Assembly (NCBI GenBank): GCA_049642385.1
Contig: JBAROU010000060.1
Span: forward strand, 1 to 7,062
Reading direction: 5' to 3'
Source of the DNA: JBAROU01 sp049642385
Lineage (GTDB): Bacteria; Chloroflexota; Dehalococcoidia; DSTF01; RBG-16-68-14
DNA length: 7,062 nt
Shown: positions 1 through 7,062 of the stretch, piece after piece
How positions within the stretch are numbered: the stretch's first letter is position 1
Layout of the letters: each line of letters opens with the position of its first letter
Made by a program: the position numbers and the translations under genes
Notes under the pieces: model-generated
Database searches by the model: none
The model's input: only the letters and a program-made list of their open reading frames with translations
Told to the model about the DNA's origin: nothing

Positions 1-36
1 CGTCAGCTTGATGCGCTATTCGCCACGTCGATCTAA
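1..36 (+). CDS. Possible 3' end of an upstream plus-strand gene (partial)
   Basis: Reading from base 1 the frame is open for eleven codons (RQLDALFATSI) and closes with TAA at 34-36, about 36 bases before the thiolase start. The third positions are moderately G/C-rich, in keeping with the coding style of the window. The stretch is too short to identify a family. Frame 2 is also open, from base 2 to a TGA at 71-73 that would overlap the thiolase start, so the real frame cannot be fixed, and the region may simply be a promoter. Low confidence. Confidence 0.22.
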   Translation, partial: RQLDALFATSI

Positions 37-37
37 T
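8..37 (+). promoter_or_regulatory. Candidate sigma70-type promoter for the thiolase gene
   Basis: TTGATG (8-13) matches the -35 consensus at four of six positions and TCTAAT (32-37) matches the -10 consensus at five of six, with an 18-base spacer. Transcription would start near base 44 and leave a leader of about 28 bases containing the ribosome binding site AGGGGG at 61-66. The match is seen by eye only, and the -10 box overlaps the TAA of the possible upstream reading frame, so the two readings compete. Confidence 0.4.
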
Positions 38-72
38 CAGCTGCAGGTTATGGCTACAGAAGGGGGTAGGTG

Positions 73-1248
73 ATGGAAGAAGTTGTGCTGGTCAGCGGTT
101 GTCGAACCGCGATCGGGAAGATGGGCGGCGCGTTTCAGAACATGCCCGCGTCCGACCTGGGGGCGGTGGTGATCAAAGAAGCGGTGGAGCGCGCGGGACT
201 GAAGCCTGACCAGATAGACCAGGTAATCCTAGGCTGCGTCGGCCAGGTGATGGAGGATGCGTACATCGCGCGGCATGCCGCTGTGAAAGCCGGCCTCCCC
301 ATCGATGTGCCCGCGTACACCGTGAACCGGATCTGCGGCAGCGGCCTGGAGGCGATCAACACGGCCGCTCGCTGGATCGAGACGGGTGATGCGGAAATCA
401 TCGTCGCGGGTGGCGCCGAGAACATGACGATGATGCCCTATTATGCGCGCAACGCTCGCTACGGGTATCGATTGGGTCACGGCGAACTCGAAGATGGCAT
501 CCAGCACCTGCTGGGCGACCCCTTCAGTAAGTCGCACATGGGCGTGACAGCGGAGAACCTGGCCCAGAAGTACGAGGTGAGTCGCGAGGAACAAGACGAA
601 GTCGCGCTGCGGAGCCAGCAGCGCGCTGTCGCTGCGATCAAGGAGGGCCGGTTCAAAGACGAGATCGTACCGGTCGAAGTGAAGGCAGGTCGCGAGACGA
701 AGGCGTTCGATACAGACGAACACCCGCGCGAGGAGACAACCGCAGAGTCGCTCGCCAAGCTGCGACCGGCGTTCAAGGAAGCTGGCAAGGTGACGGCCGG
801 CAACGCCAGCGGCATCAACGATGGCGCTGCTGCCGTCGTTGTGATGAGCCAGAAGAAGGCGGACGAGCTTGGGCTAAAGCCGCGCCTGCGCATGGTCGCG
901 CGTGCGGAGGCGGGCGTGGAGCCTTCGCTGATGGGTGAGGGTCCGATCCCGGCGGTGCGCAACGTGCTCAAGAAAGCCGGCATGCGTGTCGAGCAGATGG
1001 ATGTGATCGAGCTGAACGAGGCGTTCGCGTCGGTCGCGGCGGCGTGCAGCAACGAGCTGGGCCTCGATCAGGAGAAGACGAACCCGAACGGTGGCGCGAT
1101 CGCGCTCGGGCACCCGATCGGCGCGTCGGGCGCCATCCTGACGGTAAAGGCGATGTACGAGCTGGAGCGCTCAGGCGGGCGCTTCGGCCTGGTCAGCCTG
1201 TGTATCGGCGGCGGCCAGGGCATCGCGACGATCTTCGAGCGCCTGTAG
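73..1248 (+). CDS. Acetyl-CoA C-acetyltransferase (thiolase, acetoacetyl-CoA type)
   Basis: This is a full-length thiolase of 391 residues. It would condense two acetyl-CoA into acetoacetyl-CoA or catalyse the reverse thiolysis, in the cytoplasm. Numbered from ATG 73, the nucleophilic Cys88 sits in NRICGSGLEA. The second active-site elements are NEAF (Asn315), GHPIGASG (His347) and CIGGGQG (Cys377), so the Cys/His/Cys set is complete. The segment MGVTAENLAQKY is also typical of the AtoB/PhaA branch, and the length equals the usual 390-395. A GTG at 70 directly precedes the ATG. I prefer ATG because AGGGGG (61-66) is then six bases upstream. No partner genes such as a hydroxyacyl-CoA dehydrogenase or PHA synthase are visible, so ketone-body or polyhydroxyalkanoate metabolism, mevalonate supply and fatty-acid breakdown all remain possible. 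It converges with the metallo-beta-lactamase-fold gene, 12 bases from stop to stop. Confidence 0.95.
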   Translation: MEEVVLVSGCRTAIGKMGGAFQNMPASDLGAVVIKEAVERAGLKPDQIDQVILGCVGQVMEDAYIARHAAVKAGLPIDVPAYTVNRICGSGLEAINTAARWIETGDAEIIVAGGAENMTMMPYYARNARYGYRLGHGELEDGIQHLLGDPFSKSHMGVTAENLAQKYEVSREEQDEVALRSQQRAVAAIKEGRFKDEIVPVEVKAGRETKAFDTDEHPREETTAESLAKLRPAFKEAGKVTAGNASGINDGAAAVVVMSQKKADELGLKPRLRMVARAEAGVEPSLMGEGPIPAVRNVLKKAGMRVEQMDVIELNEAFASVAAACSNELGLDQEKTNPNGGAIALGHPIGASGAILTVKAMYELERSGGRFGLVSLCIGGGQGIATIFERL

Positions 1249-1249
1249 C

Positions 1250-1293
1250 GAGCCCGCAGCCTACGCGCCGTTCGATGGAGGGGGCTGCGGCTC
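1250..1293. terminator. Imperfect inverted repeat between convergent genes, possible shared terminator
   Basis: GAGCCCGCAGCC (1250-1261) pairs with GGCTGCGGCTC (1283-1293) as an 11-bp stem with one bulged C and a 21-base interior. The left arm starts just after the thiolase stop, and the right arm encodes the C-terminal Glu-Pro-Gln-Pro of the opposing gene. No T-run follows on either strand, so this is not a classic intrinsic terminator. It could still slow or end transcription from both sides, or protect the 3' ends. The Pro-rich codons alone could also create such pairing by chance. Confidence 0.35.
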
Positions 1294-2133
1294 CCAGACG
1301 TACTGCTTCCCTGTCGCGATGCAGTGCATCAGGTCATCGAGATCGGCCTGCTGTGGCTGTGGCGGCGGGTCCATCTTTGGTATCTGGCGGATGAAGTTGA
1401 ACGCCTGATCGATGTGCGAGTTGGGAATCACGGGGCTGTGGCAGGCAGCTACCACTGAAATGTCCATCTTCTGCACTCGGTCCACGTGCTGCTCGAACTT
1501 GTCGGGATCCAGCAGCTTGAACCAGGGGCTGTTCATGCAATTGAACATCGCCATACCCTCCAGCCACGCCTGGCTGTCGTGCTGGCTGATGTCGTCCATC
1601 GGGCCGGGCAGCGGCAATGCGAAAGTGTCGACGGCCCAGTAGACGCCGGTCTTGTCGTCGTACAGCCCACGTGTGGTCGGCGAGTCGAACAGAGGTGGGA
1701 CGACGGCCGTGAGCGTCCGGTCGCCGGCACGCCACGATTCGCCGTCGTTCACCCAGCGACAGCGATCGAGCGGGAAATCGAAACAGTTGGTGTGACGCTC
1801 GGTCATAAACCAGGTCGAGATCAGCGTGGCGTTCGGACAGGCCTCCATCACCTCGGCGAGGTTACCCGCGTGGTCGACGTCGTCGTGCGAGAGGAAGATC
1901 CAGCGCACGTCGCCCGGGTCAACGATCGAGAACACGTCCTTGAGCCACTGTTCGCGGTTGGCGGGCGTGCCCGTGTCGACGATGATCGGTTCGGGGCCCT
2001 TGATCACGAGCGAGTTCAGGTAGACCCAGAGGGGTCCGATCGCGGCCTCCTGCACCTGTTGGATGAGCCAGGTATCGTCTGCGATCTTCAACGGTGGGTG
2101 GTGGACCTGCGGCTTGATTGGTTCGAAGGCCAC
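1261..2133 (-). CDS. Stand-alone metallo-beta-lactamase-fold protein, flavodiiron (ODP)-like metal site
   Basis: The 290-residue product belongs to the metallo-beta-lactamase fold: an N-terminal strand pair ending in IIVDTG (50-55), the metal motif SHDDVDHAGN (82-91), VVPPLFD (144-150), WAVDTF (166-171) with Asp169, and AACHSP (229-234) with His232. The motif is His83-x-Asp85-x-Asp87-His88 instead of HxHxDH. Asp150 stands about where the third His ligand is expected. An acidic residue at the third motif position is characteristic of the diiron domain of flavodiiron proteins (HxExDH), but no flavodoxin or rubredoxin domain follows, only a Pro/Gln-rich tail. No signal peptide or membrane segment is visible, so it is probably cytoplasmic. 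The start is GTG at 2133, fixed by AAAGGAGGAG seven bases upstream. It is last in the minus-strand cluster, 109 bases after tmk. The fold is secure. The substrate is unknown, and oxygen or NO reduction is only one idea. Confidence 0.85.
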   Translation of the reverse strand: MAFEPIKPQVHHPPLKIADDTWLIQQVQEAAIGPLWVYLNSLVIKGPEPIIVDTGTPANREQWLKDVFSIVDPGDVRWIFLSHDDVDHAGNLAEVMEACPNATLISTWFMTERHTNCFDFPLDRCRWVNDGESWRAGDRTLTAVVPPLFDSPTTRGLYDDKTGVYWAVDTFALPLPGPMDDISQHDSQAWLEGMAMFNCMNSPWFKLLDPDKFEQHVDRVQKMDISVVAACHSPVIPNSHIDQAFNFIRQIPKMDPPPQPQQADLDDLMHCIATGKQYVWEPQPPPSNGA

Positions 2134-2140
2134 GGTGGTT

Positions 2141-2150
2141 CTCCTCCTTT
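2141..2150 (-). promoter_or_regulatory. Very strong ribosome binding site of the metallo-beta-lactamase-fold gene
   Basis: On the minus strand this reads AAAGGAGGAG, close to perfect complementarity with the 3' end of 16S rRNA, and it lies seven bases before the GTG at 2131-2133. It decides the start codon. It is the strongest well-spaced site in the cluster, suggesting that this protein is translated efficiently and independently of tmk. Confidence 0.8.
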
Positions 2151-2194
2151 AGAAGGTAGCTTGCGCGGGGCAGCGAATGTCAGCGTACCAGCGC

Positions 2195-2219
2195 CCGCAG
2201 CGCAGTGTCCACGCTGCGG
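2195..2219 (-). other. Perfect 8-bp hairpin in the tmk to metallo-beta-lactamase-fold spacer
   Basis: The 109 bases between the tmk stop and the next start (2134-2242) form the only sizeable gap of the minus-strand cluster. CCGCAGCG (2195-2202) pairs perfectly with CGCTGCGG (2212-2219) around a 9-base loop, and a further two pairs form if one base is bulged. No T-run follows on the minus strand, so the structure fits an RNA-processing or attenuation element better than an intrinsic terminator. CTGACA (minus strand, 2178-2183) resembles a -35 box, but no good -10 lies at the right distance. I see no convincing separate promoter. Confidence 0.4.
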
Positions 2220-2242
2220 CGGAAGGCTTGTGCCATGCGTGC

Positions 2243-2862
2243 TCAGAGAAGCGGCTTGAGTCGCTGCCAGATCGCGTCGGTGACCGCGTCTGGCGGTTGC
2301 GTGGCGTCGACGACGAGCCAGCGCGCCGGCTCATCGTTTGCGAGCGTCAGGTAGCCTCGCCGGACGCGTTCGTGGAAGGCGACATCTTCGCGGCCGAAGC
2401 GATCGTCGGAGCCGGCTGCGCGCGTACGTGCGAGGCCCTCCTCCACCGGCAGGTCGAGGAGGACAGTGAGGGCGGGGCAGATGCCTTGTGTGGCAAATCG
2501 GTTCATAGGCTCGATCACGGCGAGATCGAGGCCACGCCCGATGCCCTGATAAGCGCGCGTTGAGTCGGCGAAGCGGTCACAGACGACGACATCTCCTCGC
2601 TTGAGTGCGGGCGCGATGACGTTCGTCACCAACACGGCGCGCGCTGTGAGGAAAATGAGCGTCTCGGTAACGGGATCGAGCGGGACGTCGTCACCGGAAA
2701 ACTCGAGCACAATCTCGCGCAGTCGCTCGCCGAGAGGCGTACCGCCCGGCTCGCGCGTGCAGACAACGGTGCGCCCGGCCGTTTCGAGCCGGTGGGCGAG
2801 CGCTTTCGCCTGCAGGGACTTGCCAGCGCCTTCCCCGCCCTCAAGCGTGATGAAGAGACCGG

Positions 2863-2866
<4 letters not shown>
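2243..2866 (-). CDS. tmk: Thymidylate kinase (dTMP kinase)
   Basis: This 207-residue enzyme phosphorylates dTMP to dTDP with ATP, an essential step in making dTTP in the cytoplasm. The P-loop EGGEGAGKS ends at Ser17 with Lys16. TREPGGTPLGE (37-47) and CDRFADSTRAYQG (96-108) are the family signatures for dTMP binding. Arg76 lies in the helix FLTARAVL. The LID region around 147-160 carries Arg147, Arg149 and Arg156, while the P-loop has Gly rather than a basic residue, as in the bacterial type II enzymes. The length is standard (about 205-215). The start ATG at 2866 overlaps the stop of the upstream ATPase gene as ATGA, with GAGGG at 2873-2877 as a modest ribosome binding site, so translation is probably coupled. 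Identification is firm. Confidence 0.97.
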
Positions 2867-4413
<1,547 letters not shown>

Positions 4414-4418
4414 GTGTC

Positions 4419-4426
4419 TCTCCTCA
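4419..4426 (-). promoter_or_regulatory. Ribosome binding site fixing the GTG start of the R3H ATPase
   Basis: The minus strand reads TGAGGAGA. The stop codon TGA of the GNAT-like gene (4424-4426) forms the first bases of the GAGGAG ribosome binding site, six bases before GTG 4413. The shared stop and binding site imply that ribosomes finishing the upstream gene can load directly onto the next one. It also argues strongly for GTG 4413 over the upstream in-frame ATG. Confidence 0.75.
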
Positions 4427-5383
4427 AGCCGGGAAGCTCTGTACGGGCACTGCGGTCGCAGGCTGCGGCTCCTCGACCGGGCGCGCGGTCCTGCGGACGA
4501 GCACGACGAACTCTCCTCGGTCGAAGAAGCCACGCCTTTCGACGCGCGATCGCAACTCGCCAGCGAACTCCGGCACGAGCGTGATCAACGCGGACTGTTC
4601 CGAAAGCCGCCGGATGGCGCTGTCGATCAACGGGTCGAGCAGGTCCGGCTGGTCGGGGTCGGCCATCAGGTCGAAGCGGCCGAGCTCGCCGGCGGCAGCG
4701 ATGCGCAGCCAGCCGTCGATGCGATCCTCACGTTCGAGCACCCACTGACGGGTGCCGCGTGGCGGCGAGATGCGCTCGCGCGCGGCGTTCCACTCGCGAA
4801 AGGTGATGGCCTCCCGCCTGCGCACGAGTTCGGGCGTGCAGCGGTTATAAAGCCGAAACGCCGGGTAGGCGTCGGCGCGCCCCCAGCGACGGAGCGCGGC
4901 GCCGCCTGTTGGCGAGGCTGACGCCTTGTCCACCGTTCCCTCGACGGCGAGGAGGTGCTCGCGCAGGTACGGTACGAAGCCGCAGCGAGTGGCGACCTGC
5001 ACCATAGGGCTCTCGGCCGCGACGCGCAGGAAGACCTTCTCCGCACCGGCCCGGCCTGCGTCGGACGCCATCTGGTCGAGCAAGCTGAGCAAGACGCCAG
5101 CTTCGTCGTTGTCCGCGTCGATGAGGCAATCGACCTCCCACGCCGCGTTCGAGCCGCGCTTACGCGCGGAGGCAAGGGCACGCAGGGTGGCTCCCTTGAC
5201 GCTGATCCAGGTGTGGCGGCCGGTGGCGAAGGAGAACCACTGCTCGAGCGCGGTCTCCAGCGGATGAGGCGACATCTGAGTGCCGATGCGGTCGCGGGTG
5301 ACCGCCTCGTTCGGGTAGACCCGGCCGTTGTACGCCACCAGGGCGGCCAGGTCGGTTGGTCGGACGGTGTGGACGCTGGTCAT
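4424..5383 (-). CDS. Tandem GNAT-like acetyltransferase fold protein, degenerate cofactor loop
   Basis: The 319-residue product appears to contain two GNAT-like halves. The first (about 1-148) opens with VRPTDLAALVAYNG, has the strand and helix segment WEVDCLIDADNDEAGVLLSL (82-101), and ends in the typical ATRCGFVPY...LLAVEG. The second (about 163-298) starts at RRWGRADAYPAFRLYN and ends in RVERRGFFDRGEFVVLVRR, the same terminal GF layout. The usual Q/RxxGxG/A pyrophosphate-binding loop for acetyl-CoA is not evident in either half, so catalysis is uncertain. A Pro-rich tail follows. There is no signal peptide or membrane segment. The ATG at 5383 has AAGGAGGT as much as 17 bases upstream, and no in-frame start lies closer to it, so coupling through the short bridging ORF is plausible. 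Substrate unknown. The family call is moderate, and the tandem layout is inferred by eye. Confidence 0.7.
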   Translation of the reverse strand: MTSVHTVRPTDLAALVAYNGRVYPNEAVTRDRIGTQMSPHPLETALEQWFSFATGRHTWISVKGATLRALASARKRGSNAAWEVDCLIDADNDEAGVLLSLLDQMASDAGRAGAEKVFLRVAAESPMVQVATRCGFVPYLREHLLAVEGTVDKASASPTGGAALRRWGRADAYPAFRLYNRCTPELVRRREAITFREWNAARERISPPRGTRQWVLEREDRIDGWLRIAAAGELGRFDLMADPDQPDLLDPLIDSAIRRLSEQSALITLVPEFAGELRSRVERRGFFDRGEFVVLVRRTARPVEEPQPATAVPVQSFPA

Positions 5384-5415
5384 CGCTGGACCAGTGCTTG
5401 ACCTCCTTCGATCAT
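5380..5415 (-). CDS. Eleven-codon bridging ORF between pdxT and the GNAT-like gene
   Basis: The peptide would be MIEGGQALVQR. Its ATG (5413-5415) overlaps the pdxT stop as ATGA, and its TGA (5380-5382) overlaps the GNAT-like ATG as ATGA, so it exactly fills the 28-base gap. The AAGGAGGT motif (minus strand, 5401-5408) lies inside it. It has no ribosome binding site of its own apart from pdxT coding sequence, so it would be translated only by reinitiation. A coupling relay is an inference. A chance open frame of this length is quite possible. Confidence 0.3.
   Translation of the reverse strand: MIEGGQALVQR
5401..5408 (-). promoter_or_regulatory. Strong but distant Shine-Dalgarno motif before the GNAT-like gene
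   Basis: AAGGAGGT on the minus strand is a near-perfect anti-SD match, but it ends 17 bases before the ATG at 5381-5383, well beyond the usual 5-10. No in-frame ATG, GTG or TTG lies at a better distance. It may act by holding the terminating ribosome after pdxT so that it restarts at the GNAT-like ATG, or by folding of the spacer. Confidence 0.45.
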
Positions 5416-6032
5416 CCGCCGGCCGCGTGCGCGACGCTTGCTGTCGCCGGGCGATCTGCGGATGCCATCTCTACAAAGTATCGGTGGAAGCGCGGGTCGG
5501 CGGTAAGCTCCGGGTGGAACGCCGTCGCGAGCAGGTTGTCCTGCTGTGCGGCCACGATCGTGCCGTCGGACAGCGCGGCAAGCGCTTCGGCTCGCGGGCC
5601 AACGCGCACGATGATGGGCGCGCGGATGAAGATCGCTGGGAACGGCTGCGGGCCGAGCGTCGGGACCGAGAGCGCCGCCTCGAAGCTGTCGACCTGGCGG
5701 CCGAAGGCGTTGCGCCGCACCTCGATGTCCATCAGGCGCAGCCCCTCTCGGTCCAGGTCGGGCGCGCGCTCGGCAAGGAGGATCGCGCCAGCGCACGTGC
5801 CCCAGATCGCCATGCCTTGGGCGGCGCGCTCTTGAATCGGCTCTATCAGCGCCCACTGGTGGAGGAGGCGCGCGATCGTGGTGCTTTCGCCGCCAGGGAT
5901 GATCAGCCCGTCGAGACCGGCGAGCTGCTCCGGTAGGCGCACCTCGACCGTCGCCGCATCGAGGCGGCGCAGCGTGGCGACGTGCTCTTCAAAATCTCCC
6001 TGAAGGGCGAGGACACCGATAGTTGTGGCCAT
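5412..6032 (-). CDS. pdxT: Glutaminase subunit PdxT of PLP synthase
   Basis: The 206-residue protein is a class I glutamine amidotransferase that releases ammonia from glutamine and passes it to PdxS for pyridoxal 5'-phosphate synthesis. The catalytic triad is complete: Cys80 in WGTCAGA, and His173 and Glu175 in FHPEL. GLIIPGGESTT (42-52), which forms the oxyanion region, and RRNAFGRQVDSFE (106-118), which contacts the substrate and the partner, are both present. The length is close to the usual 190-200, with a roughly ten-residue Ala-rich C-terminal extension. The ATG at 6032 lies two bases after the pdxS stop and lacks a clear ribosome binding site, so translation is probably coupled to pdxS, which suits a complex of twelve PdxS and twelve PdxT subunits. 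Identification is firm. Confidence 0.97.
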   Translation of the reverse strand: MATTIGVLALQGDFEEHVATLRRLDAATVEVRLPEQLAGLDGLIIPGGESTTIARLLHQWALIEPIQERAAQGMAIWGTCAGAILLAERAPDLDREGLRLMDIEVRRNAFGRQVDSFEAALSVPTLGPQPFPAIFIRAPIIVRVGPRAEALAALSDGTIVAAQQDNLLATAFHPELTADPRFHRYFVEMASADRPATASVAHAAGG

Positions 6033-6034
6033 GC

Positions 6035-6952
6035 TTACCAGCCGCGTCCGGCGAGGAGCTCCTCTTTCGGGATCTCGCGCAGGTCGAGCCCGTGCATCGG
6101 CTCGCCGAGTCCGCGGGAGACGTCAGCGATGATCTTTGGGTCCTCGAAGTGAGTGACGGCCTGCACGACGGCGTGAGCGCGCTTCGCTGGGTCCTCCGAT
6201 TTGAAGATGCCCGAGCCGACGAAGACGCCATCCGCGCCGAGCTGCATCATGAGGGCAGCGTCAGCCGGCGTCGCAATGCCACCTGCCGCGAAGTTGACGA
6301 CCGGTAGCCGCCCGAGCTTCTTTGTCTCGCGGACCAGCTCGTAGGGGGCGCCCAGCTCCTTCGCTTCGGCCATCAGCTCGTCGTCTGGCGTGTTCTGGAG
6401 ACGGCGGATGCCGTCCCAGACAGAGCGCATGTGGCGCACCGCTTCGACGATGTTGCCAGAACCAGCCTCGCCCTTGGTGCGCATCAGGGCGGCGCCTTCG
6501 CCGATGCGGCGGAGCGCCTCGCCCAGATCGCGGCAGCCGCAGACGAAGGGAACCTTGAAGATGTGCTTGTCGACGTGGTGACGCTCGTCGGCGGGGGTGA
6601 GCACTTCGGACTCGTCGATGTAGTCGACGCCGAGGGCTTCGAGAACTTGGGCCTCAACGAAGTGACCGATACGGCACTTGGCCATGACGGGAATGCTGAC
6701 ACATTCGATGATCCGGCTGATGACGTCCGGGTCGGACATACGGGCGACGCCACCGGCAGCCCGGATGTCCGACGGCACGCGCTCCAGCGCCATCACGGCG
6801 CACGCGCCCGCTTCTTCGGCGATCTTGGCGTGCTCCGGCGTGACCACATCCATAATCACGCCGCCCTTGAGCATCTGCGCGAAGCCGCTCTTGACGCTCC
6901 AGGTGCCGGTCTCAGTTTGGGGGGTAGGGCCGTTTCCGTCCTGTGGTGGCAT
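6035..6952 (-). CDS. pdxS: Pyridoxal 5'-phosphate synthase subunit PdxS
   Basis: The 305-residue lyase makes PLP from ribose 5-phosphate (or ribulose 5-phosphate), glyceraldehyde 3-phosphate and ammonia supplied by PdxT. It is a beta/alpha barrel of the SOR/SNZ family. Asp35 in GGVIMDV, Lys92 in VMAKCRIGH and Lys160 in MRTKGEAGSGN correspond to the Asp and the two Schiff-base lysines known from the Bacillus enzyme. LERVPSDIRAAGGVARM, YIDESEVLTPADE, VPFVCGCRDLGEA and VNFAAGGIATPADAALMMQLGADGVFVGSGIFKS are strongly conserved. An N-terminal extension of about eleven residues, rich in Pro, Gln and Gly, precedes the barrel. The ATG at 6952 is supported by AGGAG at 6960-6964, seven bases upstream. 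It is the first gene of the minus-strand cluster and is directly preceded by a promoter candidate. Confidence 0.98.
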   Translation of the reverse strand: MPPQDGNGPTPQTETGTWSVKSGFAQMLKGGVIMDVVTPEHAKIAEEAGACAVMALERVPSDIRAAGGVARMSDPDVISRIIECVSIPVMAKCRIGHFVEAQVLEALGVDYIDESEVLTPADERHHVDKHIFKVPFVCGCRDLGEALRRIGEGAALMRTKGEAGSGNIVEAVRHMRSVWDGIRRLQNTPDDELMAEAKELGAPYELVRETKKLGRLPVVNFAAGGIATPADAALMMQLGADGVFVGSGIFKSEDPAKRAHAVVQAVTHFEDPKIIADVSRGLGEPMHGLDLREIPKEELLAGRGW

Positions 6953-6959
6953 GGGTCTG

Positions 6960-6964
6960 CTCCT
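6960..6964 (-). promoter_or_regulatory. Ribosome binding site of pdxS
   Basis: The minus strand reads AGGAG seven bases before the ATG at 6950-6952, a normal spacing that fixes the start and includes the short Pro/Gln-rich N-terminal extension in the protein. Confidence 0.7.
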
Positions 6965-7003
6965 AGGCTGCTCGTACTGATCCGTAATAGCGGGTTCTCA
7001 CCC

Positions 7004-7032
7004 ATTCTAACTTGACATCATCAGGCCGACAA
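7004..7032 (-). promoter_or_regulatory. Candidate sigma70-type promoter of the pdxS operon
   Basis: On the minus strand TTGTCG (7027-7032; four of six -35 matches) and TAGAAT (7004-7009; five of six -10 matches) are separated by exactly 17 bases. Transcription would start near 6997, giving a leader of about 45 bases with the pdxS ribosome binding site in it. Directly downstream of the -10 box lies the small palindrome GGGTGAGAACCC (6992-7003), at the expected start point, which could be an operator or chance. This is the only good promoter match seen for the six minus-strand genes. Confidence 0.55.
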
Positions 7033-7062
7033 GAAGATACCGTCTCTTGCCCGTGTGGAGGG

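Noticed and set aside
1486..2259. Plus-strand open frame of 257 codons antisense to the metallo-beta-lactamase-fold gene
   Set aside because: The minus-strand frame has clear metal-binding motifs and an excellent ribosome binding site. The plus frame is rich in Arg, Val, Asp and His without recognisable domains.
4414..4533. N-terminal extension of the R3H ATPase from the ATG at 4533
   Set aside because: It would overlap the GNAT-like gene by about 110 bases, its sequence is low-complexity Ser/Arg, and the GTG at 4413 has an ideal ribosome binding site six bases upstream.
5328..5936. Plus-strand open frame of 202 codons opposite pdxT
   Set aside because: It mirrors the fully conserved PdxT sequence and shows no domain of its own.

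Overview
The window is a G+C-rich, tightly packed piece of a bacterial chromosome holding seven complete protein genes. I see no RNA gene, insertion sequence, CRISPR array or phage gene. The combination of a Ycf45/SpoIIIAA-like R3H ATPase beside tmk, the PdxS/PdxT route to vitamin B6 and Arg-rich, high-GC coding fits a Gram-positive-like or Chloroflexota-type bacterium. Chloroflexota is my best guess. It is an inference from gene content, because no marker gene in the window settles the phylum.

Layout. A short leader (1-72) carries a candidate promoter for a thiolase of the acetoacetyl-CoA type (73-1248, plus strand). Everything else lies on the minus strand and reads from right to left. A sigma70-like promoter (7004-7032) precedes pdxS, then pdxT, a tandem GNAT-like protein, an R3H-domain AAA ATPase, tmk, and finally a stand-alone metallo-beta-lactamase-fold protein. 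The last gene runs head-on into the thiolase. The two stop codons are only 12 bases apart, and an imperfect inverted repeat spans the junction.

How the genes connect. From pdxS to tmk the genes are nearly fused: a 2-base gap (pdxS/pdxT), a 28-base gap bridged by an 11-codon ORF with ATGA overlaps at both ends (pdxT/GNAT), a 10-base gap (GNAT/ATPase) and a 4-base ATGA overlap (ATPase/tmk). These five are very probably one transcript with translational coupling. The metallo-beta-lactamase-fold gene follows after 109 bases that contain an 8-bp perfect hairpin, so it may be partly independent. It has its own very strong ribosome binding site.

Function. PdxS and PdxT together form the glutamine-dependent PLP synthase. 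Tmk makes dTDP for DNA synthesis. The ATPase combines a SpoIIIAA-like P-loop domain with a C-terminal single-strand nucleic-acid-binding R3H domain. The least understood parts are the GNAT-like protein, whose cofactor loop looks degenerate, and the metallo-beta-lactamase-fold protein. The latter's metal site reads HxDxDH rather than HxHxDH, and an Asp stands about where the third His ligand is expected, which recalls flavodiiron-type domains but without a flavodoxin module. I found no clear defence or mobile system. The interest lies in the operon composition and in these two divergent proteins.
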